Origin: an uncultured Eubacteriaceae bacterium
GTDB taxonomy: Bacteria > Bacillota > Clostridia > Lachnospirales > CAG-274
Reading direction: 5' to 3'
Assembly: GCA_947086655.1 (NCBI GenBank)
Contig: CAMTZM010000008.1
Coordinates: 1-64,000, forward strand
DNA length: 64,000 nucleotides
Program-made: the position numbers and the translations under genes
The notes under the pieces: model-generated
Told to the model about the DNA's origin: nothing
The model's database searches: none
Seen by the model: only the letters and a program-made list of their open reading frames with translations
Shown: positions 37,901 through 44,869 of the stretch, piece after piece
How the letters are laid out: each line of letters starts with the position of its first letter
Numbering within the stretch: the first letter of the stretch is position 1

Positions 37901-38144
37901 GTTTAAAACTTTTTGAGTTAAAAACATAGAGTTTATTTGTTATATAAGCAAATATAACAGCTATAACCCACGCTAAAGCTGTTGCCGCCGTAACGGCTTT
38001 GCTGTCCATTGGATCTGCTTTTGACGCCTTTATGTAAAACACAAAAACCGCATAATTTACAATAGTAGTAAGTATACCGAAAATTAGATAGCTTATTGTT
38101 TCCTTATTTATAAATTTTTTAAAAAGCTCTTTAAGCTTATCCAT
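34998..38144 (-). CDS. GtrA-YfhO fusion: lipid-linked sugar flippase and glycosyltransferase
   Basis: A 1048-residue membrane protein joining two parts usually found apart. Residues about 15-145 are a GtrA domain with four membrane segments ('YLIFGILTTIVNYAVF', 'NKLYVFNSK', 'NYFFSKFFIF'), proposed to flip undecaprenyl-phosphate sugars. Residues about 165-1035 are a YfhO domain: many membrane segments, the acidic outer-loop block 'MRIDLYHQYAPFHEEL', a long extracellular part (about 640-1000), and a final membrane helix. In Bacillus and Listeria, a CsbB-type GT2, GtcA/GtrA and YfhO together add sugars to lipoteichoic acid. The matching GT2 is encoded 22 bases upstream. The acceptor here is unknown. 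Confidence 0.9.
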   Translation of the reverse strand: MDKLKELFKKFINKETISYLIFGILTTIVNYAVFVFYIKASKADPMDSKAVTAATALAWVIAVIFAYITNKLYVFNSKSFKLSVLLSECTAFVTARLFSGGVEIVWMFFSVEVLGINSYISKILANVIVVILNYFFSKFFIFGKDKNGMGSIKEKLYEYRNVFFSFLLAALIVTSVFAILGYYPAGENCIMRIDLYHQYAPFHEELRSKILNGESLFYSWEGGLGKEFITQLAYYTASPISFLILLFDQSHLPEAIALFIIIKVAFAGGFMSLYLKSRFKRDDITIMAFALCYSAMAFITSYFWNIMWLDAVAVFPLVALGIEKLVKEDKYRLYFFSLAFTILVNFYIAFLVCVFAVFYYIVCLFCHYTWKKDKSLIINKTINFGIISVLGGGITMFLSLPAAIALSRTQASDSTVPRFEFYANVYQLITCQFIGTKPIVLARNEDLPNIYSGLFVMLCMPVYFFNTAIKKREKWLYGTFLAVMLLFSCIKPLDYAIHGFHFPSNLPHRYSFIYSFVIISMAYKAFNNIRTIKLKNVYGTIVFYIAVIFFTEYIIAPLNVEVEQIISNMNIAVNIIAILIYIILLQKCKSDFGKKSVKTIYMLLAAVMFCEALYSTYLGFDYVGTTKRENYVKYMPDMKSTIEYLNNEEKDNFYRMEIRRFATINESALYHFKGYSQFSSLAYGGTSKLMEKIGMAATGNSYRFYDPTPLMDSMFAIKYVINKDGKINGDRYEYMDNIGSLYIYKNNYSLPLGFVVDKNLKNWDIEEGNPFDVQNNYIKLTGANDSKILNEIEVTDISYENIKEKENKSDNIKEGVFEYELTHPEDLEKIPLYRAKVKNNSDKKEHIFVYVDAGNAKRVNISLKSGNQDRELSAGRSMFDCGWIEPGDEVNVEFKLDSKGEFEKTYRKSGKISVCAAAFDYDKYDLANEKLNNEPFYVDNYGDTFIYGHIDTEKGGIVYTSIPYDKGWKLMVDGIEKEIVSIGSDGLIGIEVDAGKHDIRLDYKPTGFFAGIIVSVVCIVLYFFYELFRRLMNMKKDNAKSDRLRSGS

Positions 38145-38166
38145 ATATTTATCTCCCTGTTAAAGA

Positions 38167-39105
38167 CTACTCATATTTTTCTATATTTGTATCCTTTATA
38201 ATATAAATAGGACGCCTTTTAACTTCCATATATATTTTAGCAACATATTCACCAAGTATCCCTAAAGATAATATTATAATACCGCCTATAAATAAAATCA
38301 ATATAATTGTAGAAGCATAGCCCGGTACATCCGCTCCGTAAAACACCGTTTTAAAAACCACCCAAATACCATATACAAAAGATGAAAGCGATATTATGCT
38401 TCCTAAAATAGAGGCAAGTTTTAAAGGTGCTGTTGAAAATGCCGTAATACCATCTAAAGCGTACATAAAAAGTTTCCAAAACGACCACTTTGTATTGCCG
38501 GCAGCACGCTCCACATTTTCAAAATCAATCCATGCCGTATTAAAACCAACCCAACTAAAAATACCCTTTGAAAAACGCTGAACCTCGCTCATAGCAACAA
38601 CCGCATTTACCATTTTTCTGCTCATCATTCTAAAGTCTCCGGCTCCGTCAGGCATATTAACTTCAGAAATTTTATTTATAAATCTATAAAAACGCCTTGT
38701 TAAAAATGTTCTTAAAAAAGGGTCGCCTTTTCTTGTTGCTCTGTTTGCTGCACAACAGTCATATCCTTCATCAATTTTTTTAAGCATGTCCTCAATTAAC
38801 TCCGGAGGATGCTGTAAATCAGAATCAAGTATAACACAATAATCTCCTGTACTATTTTTAAGTCCGGCATACATAGCAGCTTCTTTTCCAAAATTTCTTG
38901 AAAATGATATATATTTAACATAATCATGCATATCTGAAAATTTTTTTAATTTTACAGCCGTATCGTCACTTGAACCGTCATCTACAAATATAAACTCAAA
39001 CCGGCATCCTTCTATCTTTGACACAATACCGTTTGTCTTATTAAAAAACAGTTCTATAACATCGCCCTCATTAAAACAGGGTACTATAATGTCTACCCTT
39101 TTCAT
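38167..39105 (-). CDS. GT2 polyprenyl-phosphate glycosyltransferase (CsbB/GtrB type)
   Basis: A 312-residue DPM1-like family 2 glycosyltransferase that should load a sugar onto undecaprenyl phosphate at the inner membrane face. The catalytic N-terminus has 'DIIVPCFNEGDVIELFF', 'FVDDGSSDDT' and 'CVILDSDLQHPPELI' (DxD metal site). Two C-terminal membrane helices (about 232-255 and 268-292) match the CsbB/GtrB type. ATG 39105 is preferred over ATG 39111 because GGAGGA directly touches the latter. It is first in an operon with the GtrA-YfhO fusion, giving all three functions in two genes. Confidence 0.93.
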   Translation of the reverse strand: MKRVDIIVPCFNEGDVIELFFNKTNGIVSKIEGCRFEFIFVDDGSSDDTAVKLKKFSDMHDYVKYISFSRNFGKEAAMYAGLKNSTGDYCVILDSDLQHPPELIEDMLKKIDEGYDCCAANRATRKGDPFLRTFLTRRFYRFINKISEVNMPDGAGDFRMMSRKMVNAVVAMSEVQRFSKGIFSWVGFNTAWIDFENVERAAGNTKWSFWKLFMYALDGITAFSTAPLKLASILGSIISLSSFVYGIWVVFKTVFYGADVPGYASTIILILFIGGIIILSLGILGEYVAKIYMEVKRRPIYIIKDTNIEKYE

Positions 39106-39364
39106 ATTCATTCCTCCAAAGCAATACTAACACAATATTAATATTTTAACCAAAAAATCACATAAAATCAAGTAAAAAATAAAAACGATAAACTTTTTAC
39201 AAAAAAATATGATTTTACTTACAAAATTTATATTATTTGCAAACTGCTTATACTAATTTGAGTTGTTTTTTTAAAAATTATGTATACATGAGGAATAAAC
39301 GGATAAGTTTCTGTTAATTTTTAAAAAATCATTGAAACTCACCGTTTTCCTCAAACAGGCAAAA

Positions 39365-39529
39365 TTAAGGAAATACCGCATAATTCAATAAAATGGTTTT
39401 CAAAGAGAATTTTTCAGTTCGAGGAAATGGAGCGCAAACATAGTCGGAGCCTATGTTAAGCGACATTGACAAAGAAATGGAAAATTCTATCAAAAACCAT
39501 AAAATCTTAATTGTGCGGTGTTTCCTTAA
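39365..39529. repeat. 165-bp inverted-repeat element, copy 2
   Basis: Same orientation and length as the copy at 15644, with about one changed base (AAAGAG for AGAGAG near 39412). It begins and ends with TTAA. One end lies 5 bases beyond the stop codon of the 3' part of the split spore enzyme gene, so here too the element sits at a gene end and could terminate or protect its mRNA. Confidence 0.9.
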
Positions 39530-39534
39530 ATTAT

Positions 39535-40014
39535 TTACAGTGCCTTATAAATATTAAACATGGAATTAAGAACCAACCAGTTTTGCGGGAAAAATTTCAT
39601 TATATTCCATACACCGCAGCCTAAGAGCCCATACATTGATATAAGTAAAAGTTTTTCCTCTATGCTTCTTGCATCTTCAAACCAAACTACATGTGCCGAG
39701 CCTGATTCGTCAGTATAATAAAAATAAGGTGACTTTGCTGTTTCATCATAAAGAATAGATGAACCTGTTTCACGAGCAAGCTCAACAGCTCCTACATTTG
39801 AAATAGAACGGGCCTTTGTTCCAACCTCAAAAGGAAGTGTCCAGTCATATCCATAATTAGGTATTCCAATTAAAATTTTCCGTGGGTCAATTACAGTAAC
39901 AGCATAATCAATTACTTCAATGACTTTATTTAAAGGCGCTACTGCCATAGGCGGTCCATATGTGTATGTATATAAAAGATATACGTTATTTTTAAAGTTT
40001 ATTTTTTTTATCAT
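39535..40014 (-). CDS. sleL: 3' part of a split spore cortex-lytic enzyme gene (SleL/YaaH, GH18)
   Basis: This frame encodes the second half of a GH18 domain of the SleL/YaaH type: 'GPPMAVAPLNKVIEVIDYAVTVIDPRKILIGIPNYGYDWTLP' and 'VWFEDARSIEEK' are C-terminal landmarks of that family. The catalytic DxDxE motif and the LysM domains are absent here; they lie in the 5' part at 44870-45742. The true gene segment is 39957-39535 (140 codons). The bases 39958-40014 belong to the inserted element and give only a chance start. Joined at the 9-bp repeat, the two parts make a continuous 426-residue frame. There is no ribosome site suited to a separate protein, so this part is likely silent unless the element is excised. 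Confidence 0.9.
   Translation of the reverse strand: MIKKINFKNNVYLLYTYTYGPPMAVAPLNKVIEVIDYAVTVIDPRKILIGIPNYGYDWTLPFEVGTKARSISNVGAVELARETGSSILYDETAKSPYFYYTDESGSAHVVWFEDARSIEEKLLLISMYGLLGCGVWNIMKFFPQNWLVLNSMFNIYKAL
39958..39966 (-). repeat. Attachment core, 3'-gene side
   Basis: TACACATAT on the minus strand, at the boundary between element and the 3' part of sleL. Outside it the gene continues with GGACCGCC (Gly-Pro-Pro). Confidence 0.82.
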
Positions 40015-40108
40015 ATTATATTACTTGTCCTAATATATATTAAATATAGTTATTCAAGATGAATCACTATAAACAGTATTGATTAAATATTTTAAGGAGG
40101 AATTTATT

Positions 40109-40780
40109 ATGAATAACGATGTTGAGATTACATTGTACAACAAAACACCATATGATTACACAATGGTAGTTTTTCAGCAAGACCCAGAGATAAACGGAAT
40201 GTTTACAAAAATATTCCCCACAGCTTGGCAGCAAATCCCTCTCGGAGGACTGAAGTCAGGAGCACCGGGAGGTGGAAATGTTTCTTGCAACAGTTTTGTA
40301 TATCCGATTCAGATGCAAGTTGGCGTAAGTGAAATTGATACTCCTTATTCTCCTAATGTGAGAACAACTACATATGACTGTTTATTAAATTCAAAATGGA
40401 AGTTTTCAATTAAAGACGGCTATCAGAATCTCGAATTATTAGACGATAAAAATGTGGACGGAACTATCTCCTGTTATAACAATTCATTAAAAAGAGTAGA
40501 AATAAGTATATGCAAAAACTCAAAACCCCTTCTTCGTTATACAGGGCAAGACGGAAAAGGCGTTCCTCAGGGAGAAGTTGCTAATCTTCAGATTACTCCT
40601 AAGATTTATATTATGTATGCCTCACAGATGGTTAGAGAAAATTACTTTAATTCCTATGTAAGTTCTAATGAAGTTGTTGAAATAGACCTTACAAACGCAA
40701 AGAAGATAAATGTTTCTTTGACTGTAAAAGATGAAGTAAGCGGTCTTAAAGAATGGATTGTTGAAAAATCTGAAAATTAA
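40109..40780 (+). CDS. Element cargo protein 1, unknown function
   Basis: A 223-residue soluble protein with no signal peptide, mostly predicted beta strands ('VEITLYNKTPYDYTMVVFQQDP', 'WQQIPLGGLKSGAPGGGNVSC'). I do not recognise a firm family; the opening resembles small bacterial proteins with an 'NKSPYDW..CVYQ' pattern. ATG 40109 follows AAGGAGG by 8 bases; the frame is open back to 40079 without a better start. It lies at the left end of the inserted element, next to a second cargo gene on the same strand, with a stem-loop between them. A function as a structural or effector protein is a guess. Confidence 0.75.
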   Translation: MNNDVEITLYNKTPYDYTMVVFQQDPEINGMFTKIFPTAWQQIPLGGLKSGAPGGGNVSCNSFVYPIQMQVGVSEIDTPYSPNVRTTTYDCLLNSKWKFSIKDGYQNLELLDDKNVDGTISCYNNSLKRVEISICKNSKPLLRYTGQDGKGVPQGEVANLQITPKIYIMYASQMVRENYFNSYVSSNEVVEIDLTNAKKINVSLTVKDEVSGLKEWIVEKSEN

Positions 40781-40792
40781 AATTAACAGCTT

Positions 40793-40832
40793 AATTACGG
40801 CAGTTTCAATTTAAAGCAAAACTGCCGTAATT
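40793..40832 (+). other. Stem-loop between the two cargo genes
   Basis: AATTACGGCAGTTT (40793-40806) pairs perfectly with AAACTGCCGTAATT (40819-40832). No T run follows; instead the next gene's ribosome site (GGAGG near 40837) comes at once. It is thus not a standard terminator and may process or stabilise the mRNA, or set the ratio of the two proteins. Confidence 0.6.
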
Positions 40833-40851
40833 GATAGGAGGCTTAGGAGAA

Positions 40852-42558
40852 ATGAGGGTTAATACAATAAGTTTCAACTATGATTCAAAAAATGTTTATA
40901 ATGTAGCTGTAAATTTAAGGTATAATTACAGTCGGGAAATAGATACACCTGAGTATGATTCAAAAATAAAGAGAAATTGTCCTATATGTTACAGTTCAGA
41001 TAATGTAAATGATGAACTTATAATAAAAATAAGTTTTCAAGATGAAGAAAATACTTTTAATAGAGAATATTTGAATATAAGAGGTTTGGCTTATGATGAA
41101 AAAGAAAATATCTTAGGTACTACAAAAACCCACAGTGTCGGCTTTATAAACGGATGTTCTCAGGGCGGGTCAATTAATTTCAATCTTAATTCAAATAAAA
41201 TCAACAGTATATCAGCCGGAAAATTTAATTGCTGTTATAAATGGCAATATAGAAAAAATGAAACGGATGAGTGGACAGATTTTGACGTTACAGAACATAC
41301 TGTATATATTATTCCTCATAAACCTCTTTCTAAAGCATGGGTAACAGACAGCTTTTCTTCAAACTATGTTCCGTGGGCTGACGCTTTAGAGTTCATATGT
41401 ACTGAACTTAAAGACACTTCAAAAAAATACAGCGATGATGATATATCTAAACATGTAGCTACATGGATTAACGAAGGAAATTTTGTATATGATGATTTGG
41501 GCGAATGTAATTACAGTGCAATAAGCGTCGGTATCGGGAGCACTTTATACCCTATTTTTAATCCCAAAAAATTTTTAGATGATTTTTCAAAAGCACACAT
41601 AAATAATAAATTGTCAGTAAACTGCAATGACTGTGCTTGTATAAATACATTTTTTTTAAGCCTTTTAGGCATAGATAACGATGTAGGCTATATTTCATCG
41701 GATATTAATTTCAGTGTTGGTTTTAAATGCAATGAGATTGTCGTTATAGGGGATACAAAATGGCATGTGCCTTTTTACAACAGCGGCATAAGTACGGGAA
41801 TGTTCAGTTATCACGCCGTATGCAGCTATAACTTTGGAGTTTCTGTAACAGATAGCTGTCTTAAAATAGATTTCGGAACAAACCCATGGAGTCTTGGCGA
41901 CCCAACAGGAGCGACAAAAGACGGCAAAATCGCTTGTAAAACATTATTTGCCGACCCTGCTACAACTCCTGGAAATCCTCCTAAAGTGCCATATGTTTCT
42001 GAATTTTACAGAGAACGTCTTTGCGATTTAACATCTCTTACAGCCGGCTCATGCAGAGTTGTTTCAACATCGGATAAATTTGAGTTTACAACGGCATTAT
42101 ATAACTTTCATATGAAAGAAAAAAGTTTAGCTAATAAATACTTAACAGAGTATTCTGAAAATCTTTTAAATGAAAATAAACTTGATACTTGTGAAAAATT
42201 TTATCTATTTGATAATATAAAATTAAATGGTAAATTAAACCTTTTGGTAACATATTTGAATGATGAAAAAACTTTTTGTTCTATGTACTCGGAAAATGAA
42301 AAGTATAAAAATATTTCTGTGTACTTTTATTTATGCGAAAACAGAAAAAAAGCATTAAGCTGTGCCGATAATCTGATTTTTGAAAATGCCAGGCATTTTG
42401 AGACTATATCTGAATATAACGGAATTTTTGAAATTGTTTTAAAATCCCTGTCCGGAAAAATAGCTGTTGCCGTAAAAGAAAATATGGTTGTAAAAATTAT
42501 AAACAAAAATGACAGTGTAAACTTGATGGAATTTGCGAACTCCCTGTTTATTGATTAA
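40852..42558 (+). CDS. Element cargo protein 2, possible transglutaminase-like cysteine enzyme
   Basis: A 568-residue soluble protein without signal peptide. The middle has features of a transglutaminase-like fold: a cysteine cluster at the start of a hydrophobic helix ('NCNDCACINTFFLSLLGI', Cys 258, 261 and 263), then His 321 in 'FSYHAVCSY' and Asp 340 in 'LKIDFGTNPW', in the order Cys-His-Asp expected for such enzymes. The N-terminal 170 residues look beta-rich; the last 150 are different and acidic. The family call is tentative. ATG 40852 is used, with AGGAG sites at 40836 and 40845. It shares strand and element with cargo 1 and ends before a terminator. Confidence 0.7.
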   Translation: MRVNTISFNYDSKNVYNVAVNLRYNYSREIDTPEYDSKIKRNCPICYSSDNVNDELIIKISFQDEENTFNREYLNIRGLAYDEKENILGTTKTHSVGFINGCSQGGSINFNLNSNKINSISAGKFNCCYKWQYRKNETDEWTDFDVTEHTVYIIPHKPLSKAWVTDSFSSNYVPWADALEFICTELKDTSKKYSDDDISKHVATWINEGNFVYDDLGECNYSAISVGIGSTLYPIFNPKKFLDDFSKAHINNKLSVNCNDCACINTFFLSLLGIDNDVGYISSDINFSVGFKCNEIVVIGDTKWHVPFYNSGISTGMFSYHAVCSYNFGVSVTDSCLKIDFGTNPWSLGDPTGATKDGKIACKTLFADPATTPGNPPKVPYVSEFYRERLCDLTSLTAGSCRVVSTSDKFEFTTALYNFHMKEKSLANKYLTEYSENLLNENKLDTCEKFYLFDNIKLNGKLNLLVTYLNDEKTFCSMYSENEKYKNISVYFYLCENRKKALSCADNLIFENARHFETISEYNGIFEIVLKSLSGKIAVAVKENMVVKIINKNDSVNLMEFANSLFID

Positions 42559-42605
42559 GAGCCTGTATTATAAATAATAATTTTATTCTGTCATGGTAAC
42601 AGACA

Positions 42606-42634
42606 GGAGGCTGTATTTTAAGCCTCCCTTTTTC
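42606..42634 (+). terminator. Rho-independent terminator of the cargo genes
   Basis: GGAGGCT (42606-42612) pairs with AGCCTCC (42621-42627), followed by CTTTTTC. It lies between convergent cargo 2 and recombinase genes. Confidence 0.85.
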
Positions 42635-42679
42635 AAATACAAAAATTATACAAAAATTCTCGTAGTCTTTAATTATATA

Positions 42680-44266
42680 TTATTTTGGAATCTTTGGAAA
42701 AATCTTTAAATATATCAATGCTTCATTTATTTTATTTTTTGCTGCTCTTTTGTTTTTAGTATATTCTATTTTCTCAAAAACTTTTTTTAGCAGTTTATTT
42801 TTTTCATGTATATCCTCCAAAGAATAATATAAATCAATAAGTTTTTTCATATTAGGTATAAATTCAATTTTCATATGCTGTTTTTCATTATTATTTTTAA
42901 TTTCCTTCTCTAATAAACTCAAATTTTTTTCAAGTTCTTCTTTTTTATATAAAAGAGTTTTATTTCTTTCATTAAATTTATCTATGCTGTAAATATCTCT
43001 TTCAAGCAAATCATAAGTTTTAGATATCTGTTTGTCAACTACTGATATTTCTTTCAAAATCTTTTTCATTAATTTTTCTTTTAATAAAATATCGTTATTA
43101 TTTTTAACCTCATTTTTTTCTTCCCAATTTAATTGATACATATTTAACCAGTTCTGTGCAGAATCAATAACAGTCTTTTCAATAATATCCATACGTGAAG
43201 ATACGTTATCACAATAAATATTGGGGCAAGCCAAAGAATATTCTTTAATATTTTTATTATGGTTTCGTCTTATTGTACGAGTCATAAGAGAACCGCATTC
43301 ACCACAATAAACAATTCCAGCAAGAGGATTTTTAAGAATTTTATTTGATGCAATGGGATAAATCTTTTTTGATTTCAATTTATACTGCGCTTTATTAAAT
43401 AAATCCTCACTAATTACAGCAGTATGCAGTCCATCAACAAAAATACAATCATCATTGTGCTTTCTTACCTTTTTTTCAATACCATTTTCAATAACTTTAA
43501 TTTCTTTATCCCAGCTCCATCTTATTTTTCCAATATAAACAGGATTAGTTAAAATCGTTTTTATTGAGGAAGAATTCCATTTTTCAGATTTAAGCGGCTG
43601 AATTTCCAAACAGTCAAGTTCTTTTGCTATAAGTGACAACCCATAAGGCTTAACATAACCATTCTCCTGCTCTTTTCCATTTACATATAAATTAAATATC
43701 AATTGTACTATTTTGGCATTGTCATTAATTTCTAAAGTATAACCTTTATCACCTTTAATTTTTACTTTATCATAACCAAATGGAGGAACGCTTCCCAAAA
43801 ACTTGCCTTCTTTAGCAGAAACCACCCGCCCTCTTTGAATACGTCTGTTAATAGTCTTATATTCCCTTCTGCTCATAAATAAACCAAACTCAAAATATTC
43901 CTCGTCAAATTCATTATTAGGGTCATAAGTTTTTGAAGGCGTTATAATTTTTGTATAAGAATACTTAAACGTCTTAGCTACTATTCCCTGGTCAATAGTA
44001 TCTCCTCTTGCAAGCCTTTCAACTTCCATTACCAAAACGCCGTCCCATAATCCCTTTTCAACATCAAAAAGCAATTGTTTCATTTTTGGACGTGAAACAA
44101 TTGTTTCGCCGCTCACTACCTCTCTATATATTTTTGATATAGAAAAATTTCTTTTTTTAGCAATTTCCAATAATATTTTTTCATGTCTTGCAAGAGTTTC
44201 CTCAATACTTCCCATTTCAAAATCTTTGTCTGTTCTTGACTTTCTTAAATATAAACAGTATGACAA
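42680..44266 (-). CDS. Large serine recombinase of the intervening element
   Basis: A 528-residue large serine recombinase. The catalytic domain starts with 'YCLYLRKSRTD' (nucleophile Ser 10) and has 'GVLVMEVERLARG'. A recombinase domain (about 165-280, 'VPPFGYDKVK', 'LTNPVYIGKIRW') and a zinc ribbon ('VYCGECGSLM', 'CPNIYC') follow, then a long coiled coil (about 380-480). This matches SpoIVCA/SprA-type enzymes that excise skin-like elements. TTG 44266 is preferred, since GGAGAGGG lies 4 bases upstream and it puts the nucleophile at the usual position; ATG 44284 is the alternative, and the frame stays open to 44395. It lies in the element near the 5' half of sleL. Confidence 0.93.
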   Translation of the reverse strand: MSYCLYLRKSRTDKDFEMGSIEETLARHEKILLEIAKKRNFSISKIYREVVSGETIVSRPKMKQLLFDVEKGLWDGVLVMEVERLARGDTIDQGIVAKTFKYSYTKIITPSKTYDPNNEFDEEYFEFGLFMSRREYKTINRRIQRGRVVSAKEGKFLGSVPPFGYDKVKIKGDKGYTLEINDNAKIVQLIFNLYVNGKEQENGYVKPYGLSLIAKELDCLEIQPLKSEKWNSSSIKTILTNPVYIGKIRWSWDKEIKVIENGIEKKVRKHNDDCIFVDGLHTAVISEDLFNKAQYKLKSKKIYPIASNKILKNPLAGIVYCGECGSLMTRTIRRNHNKNIKEYSLACPNIYCDNVSSRMDIIEKTVIDSAQNWLNMYQLNWEEKNEVKNNNDILLKEKLMKKILKEISVVDKQISKTYDLLERDIYSIDKFNERNKTLLYKKEELEKNLSLLEKEIKNNNEKQHMKIEFIPNMKKLIDLYYSLEDIHEKNKLLKKVFEKIEYTKNKRAAKNKINEALIYLKIFPKIPK

Positions 44267-44608
44267 AATACCCTCTCCAATCATTTCTTTGCTATATAAT
44301 AAATATTTAATTATTAAAGCATTAATATAAATTGTTTTAAATAAAAATACCTGACTGATTCTATATTTATATTCTTCAACATTCAAGTTATTCAAATTAT
44401 CATTTTCTCTTACAAAAACGGTTTAATATAAAATCAGAATCTTTAATTTTATTATACTTTTCAATCATAGTATAAAAATTACTTTTTGCAAAAATATTTT
44501 TGATTTGATTTTATAATATAAGAAAAAATAAAAAATTTAATTTAATAATAAATTCACACATAGTATAACTTATAGACAATATAAAAATGTATAAGGGGGT
44601 ATTTTATT

Positions 44609-44800
44609 ATGGCACTTGTTGAAACAAAAACATTAACATACGAAAAAAATGGAGTAAACGCCATATGTGAATTTTACAACGATTTTTATACAGATAAAAC
44701 CCATAAAGACGGAGAAAAAATAATAAAGGAAATTACAAAAGAATTTTACGAACCCCTAAGAAAACAATACATAAAAACACTTAAAAAATTAAATCAATAA
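44609..44800 (+). CDS. Small element protein, candidate recombination directionality factor
   Basis: A 63-residue protein with many charged residues ('EKNGVNAICEFYNDFYTDKTH', 'KKLNQ' end), no membrane segment and no family I recognise. A clear ribosome site (AAGGGGG, 9 bases before ATG 44609) and its own terminator show that it is a real gene. It is transcribed divergently from the recombinase, 342 bases away, at the element's right end. Excision by large serine recombinases needs a small accessory protein, and such proteins are often of this size and position. The role is inferred from context only. Confidence 0.65.
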   Translation: MALVETKTLTYEKNGVNAICEFYNDFYTDKTHKDGEKIIKEITKEFYEPLRKQYIKTLKKLNQ

Positions 44801-44806
44801 AACTGT

Positions 44807-44842
44807 AAAAAGGCGTTAAATATCAAATTTAACACCTTTTTT
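44807..44842 (+). terminator. Rho-independent terminator
   Basis: AAAAAGGCGTTAAAT (44807-44821) pairs, with one mismatch, with ATTTAACACCTTTTT (44827-44841) and runs into T. It sits just inside the element's right end. Confidence 0.85.
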
Positions 44843-44869
44843 ATTATAAATATATAAATATAATAACTA

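Noticed and set aside
40012..40020. CATATTATA as a SigK -10 for the cargo genes
   Set aside because: It fits the -10 pattern but no matching -35 lies at the right distance, and such motifs arise easily in AT-rich DNA.
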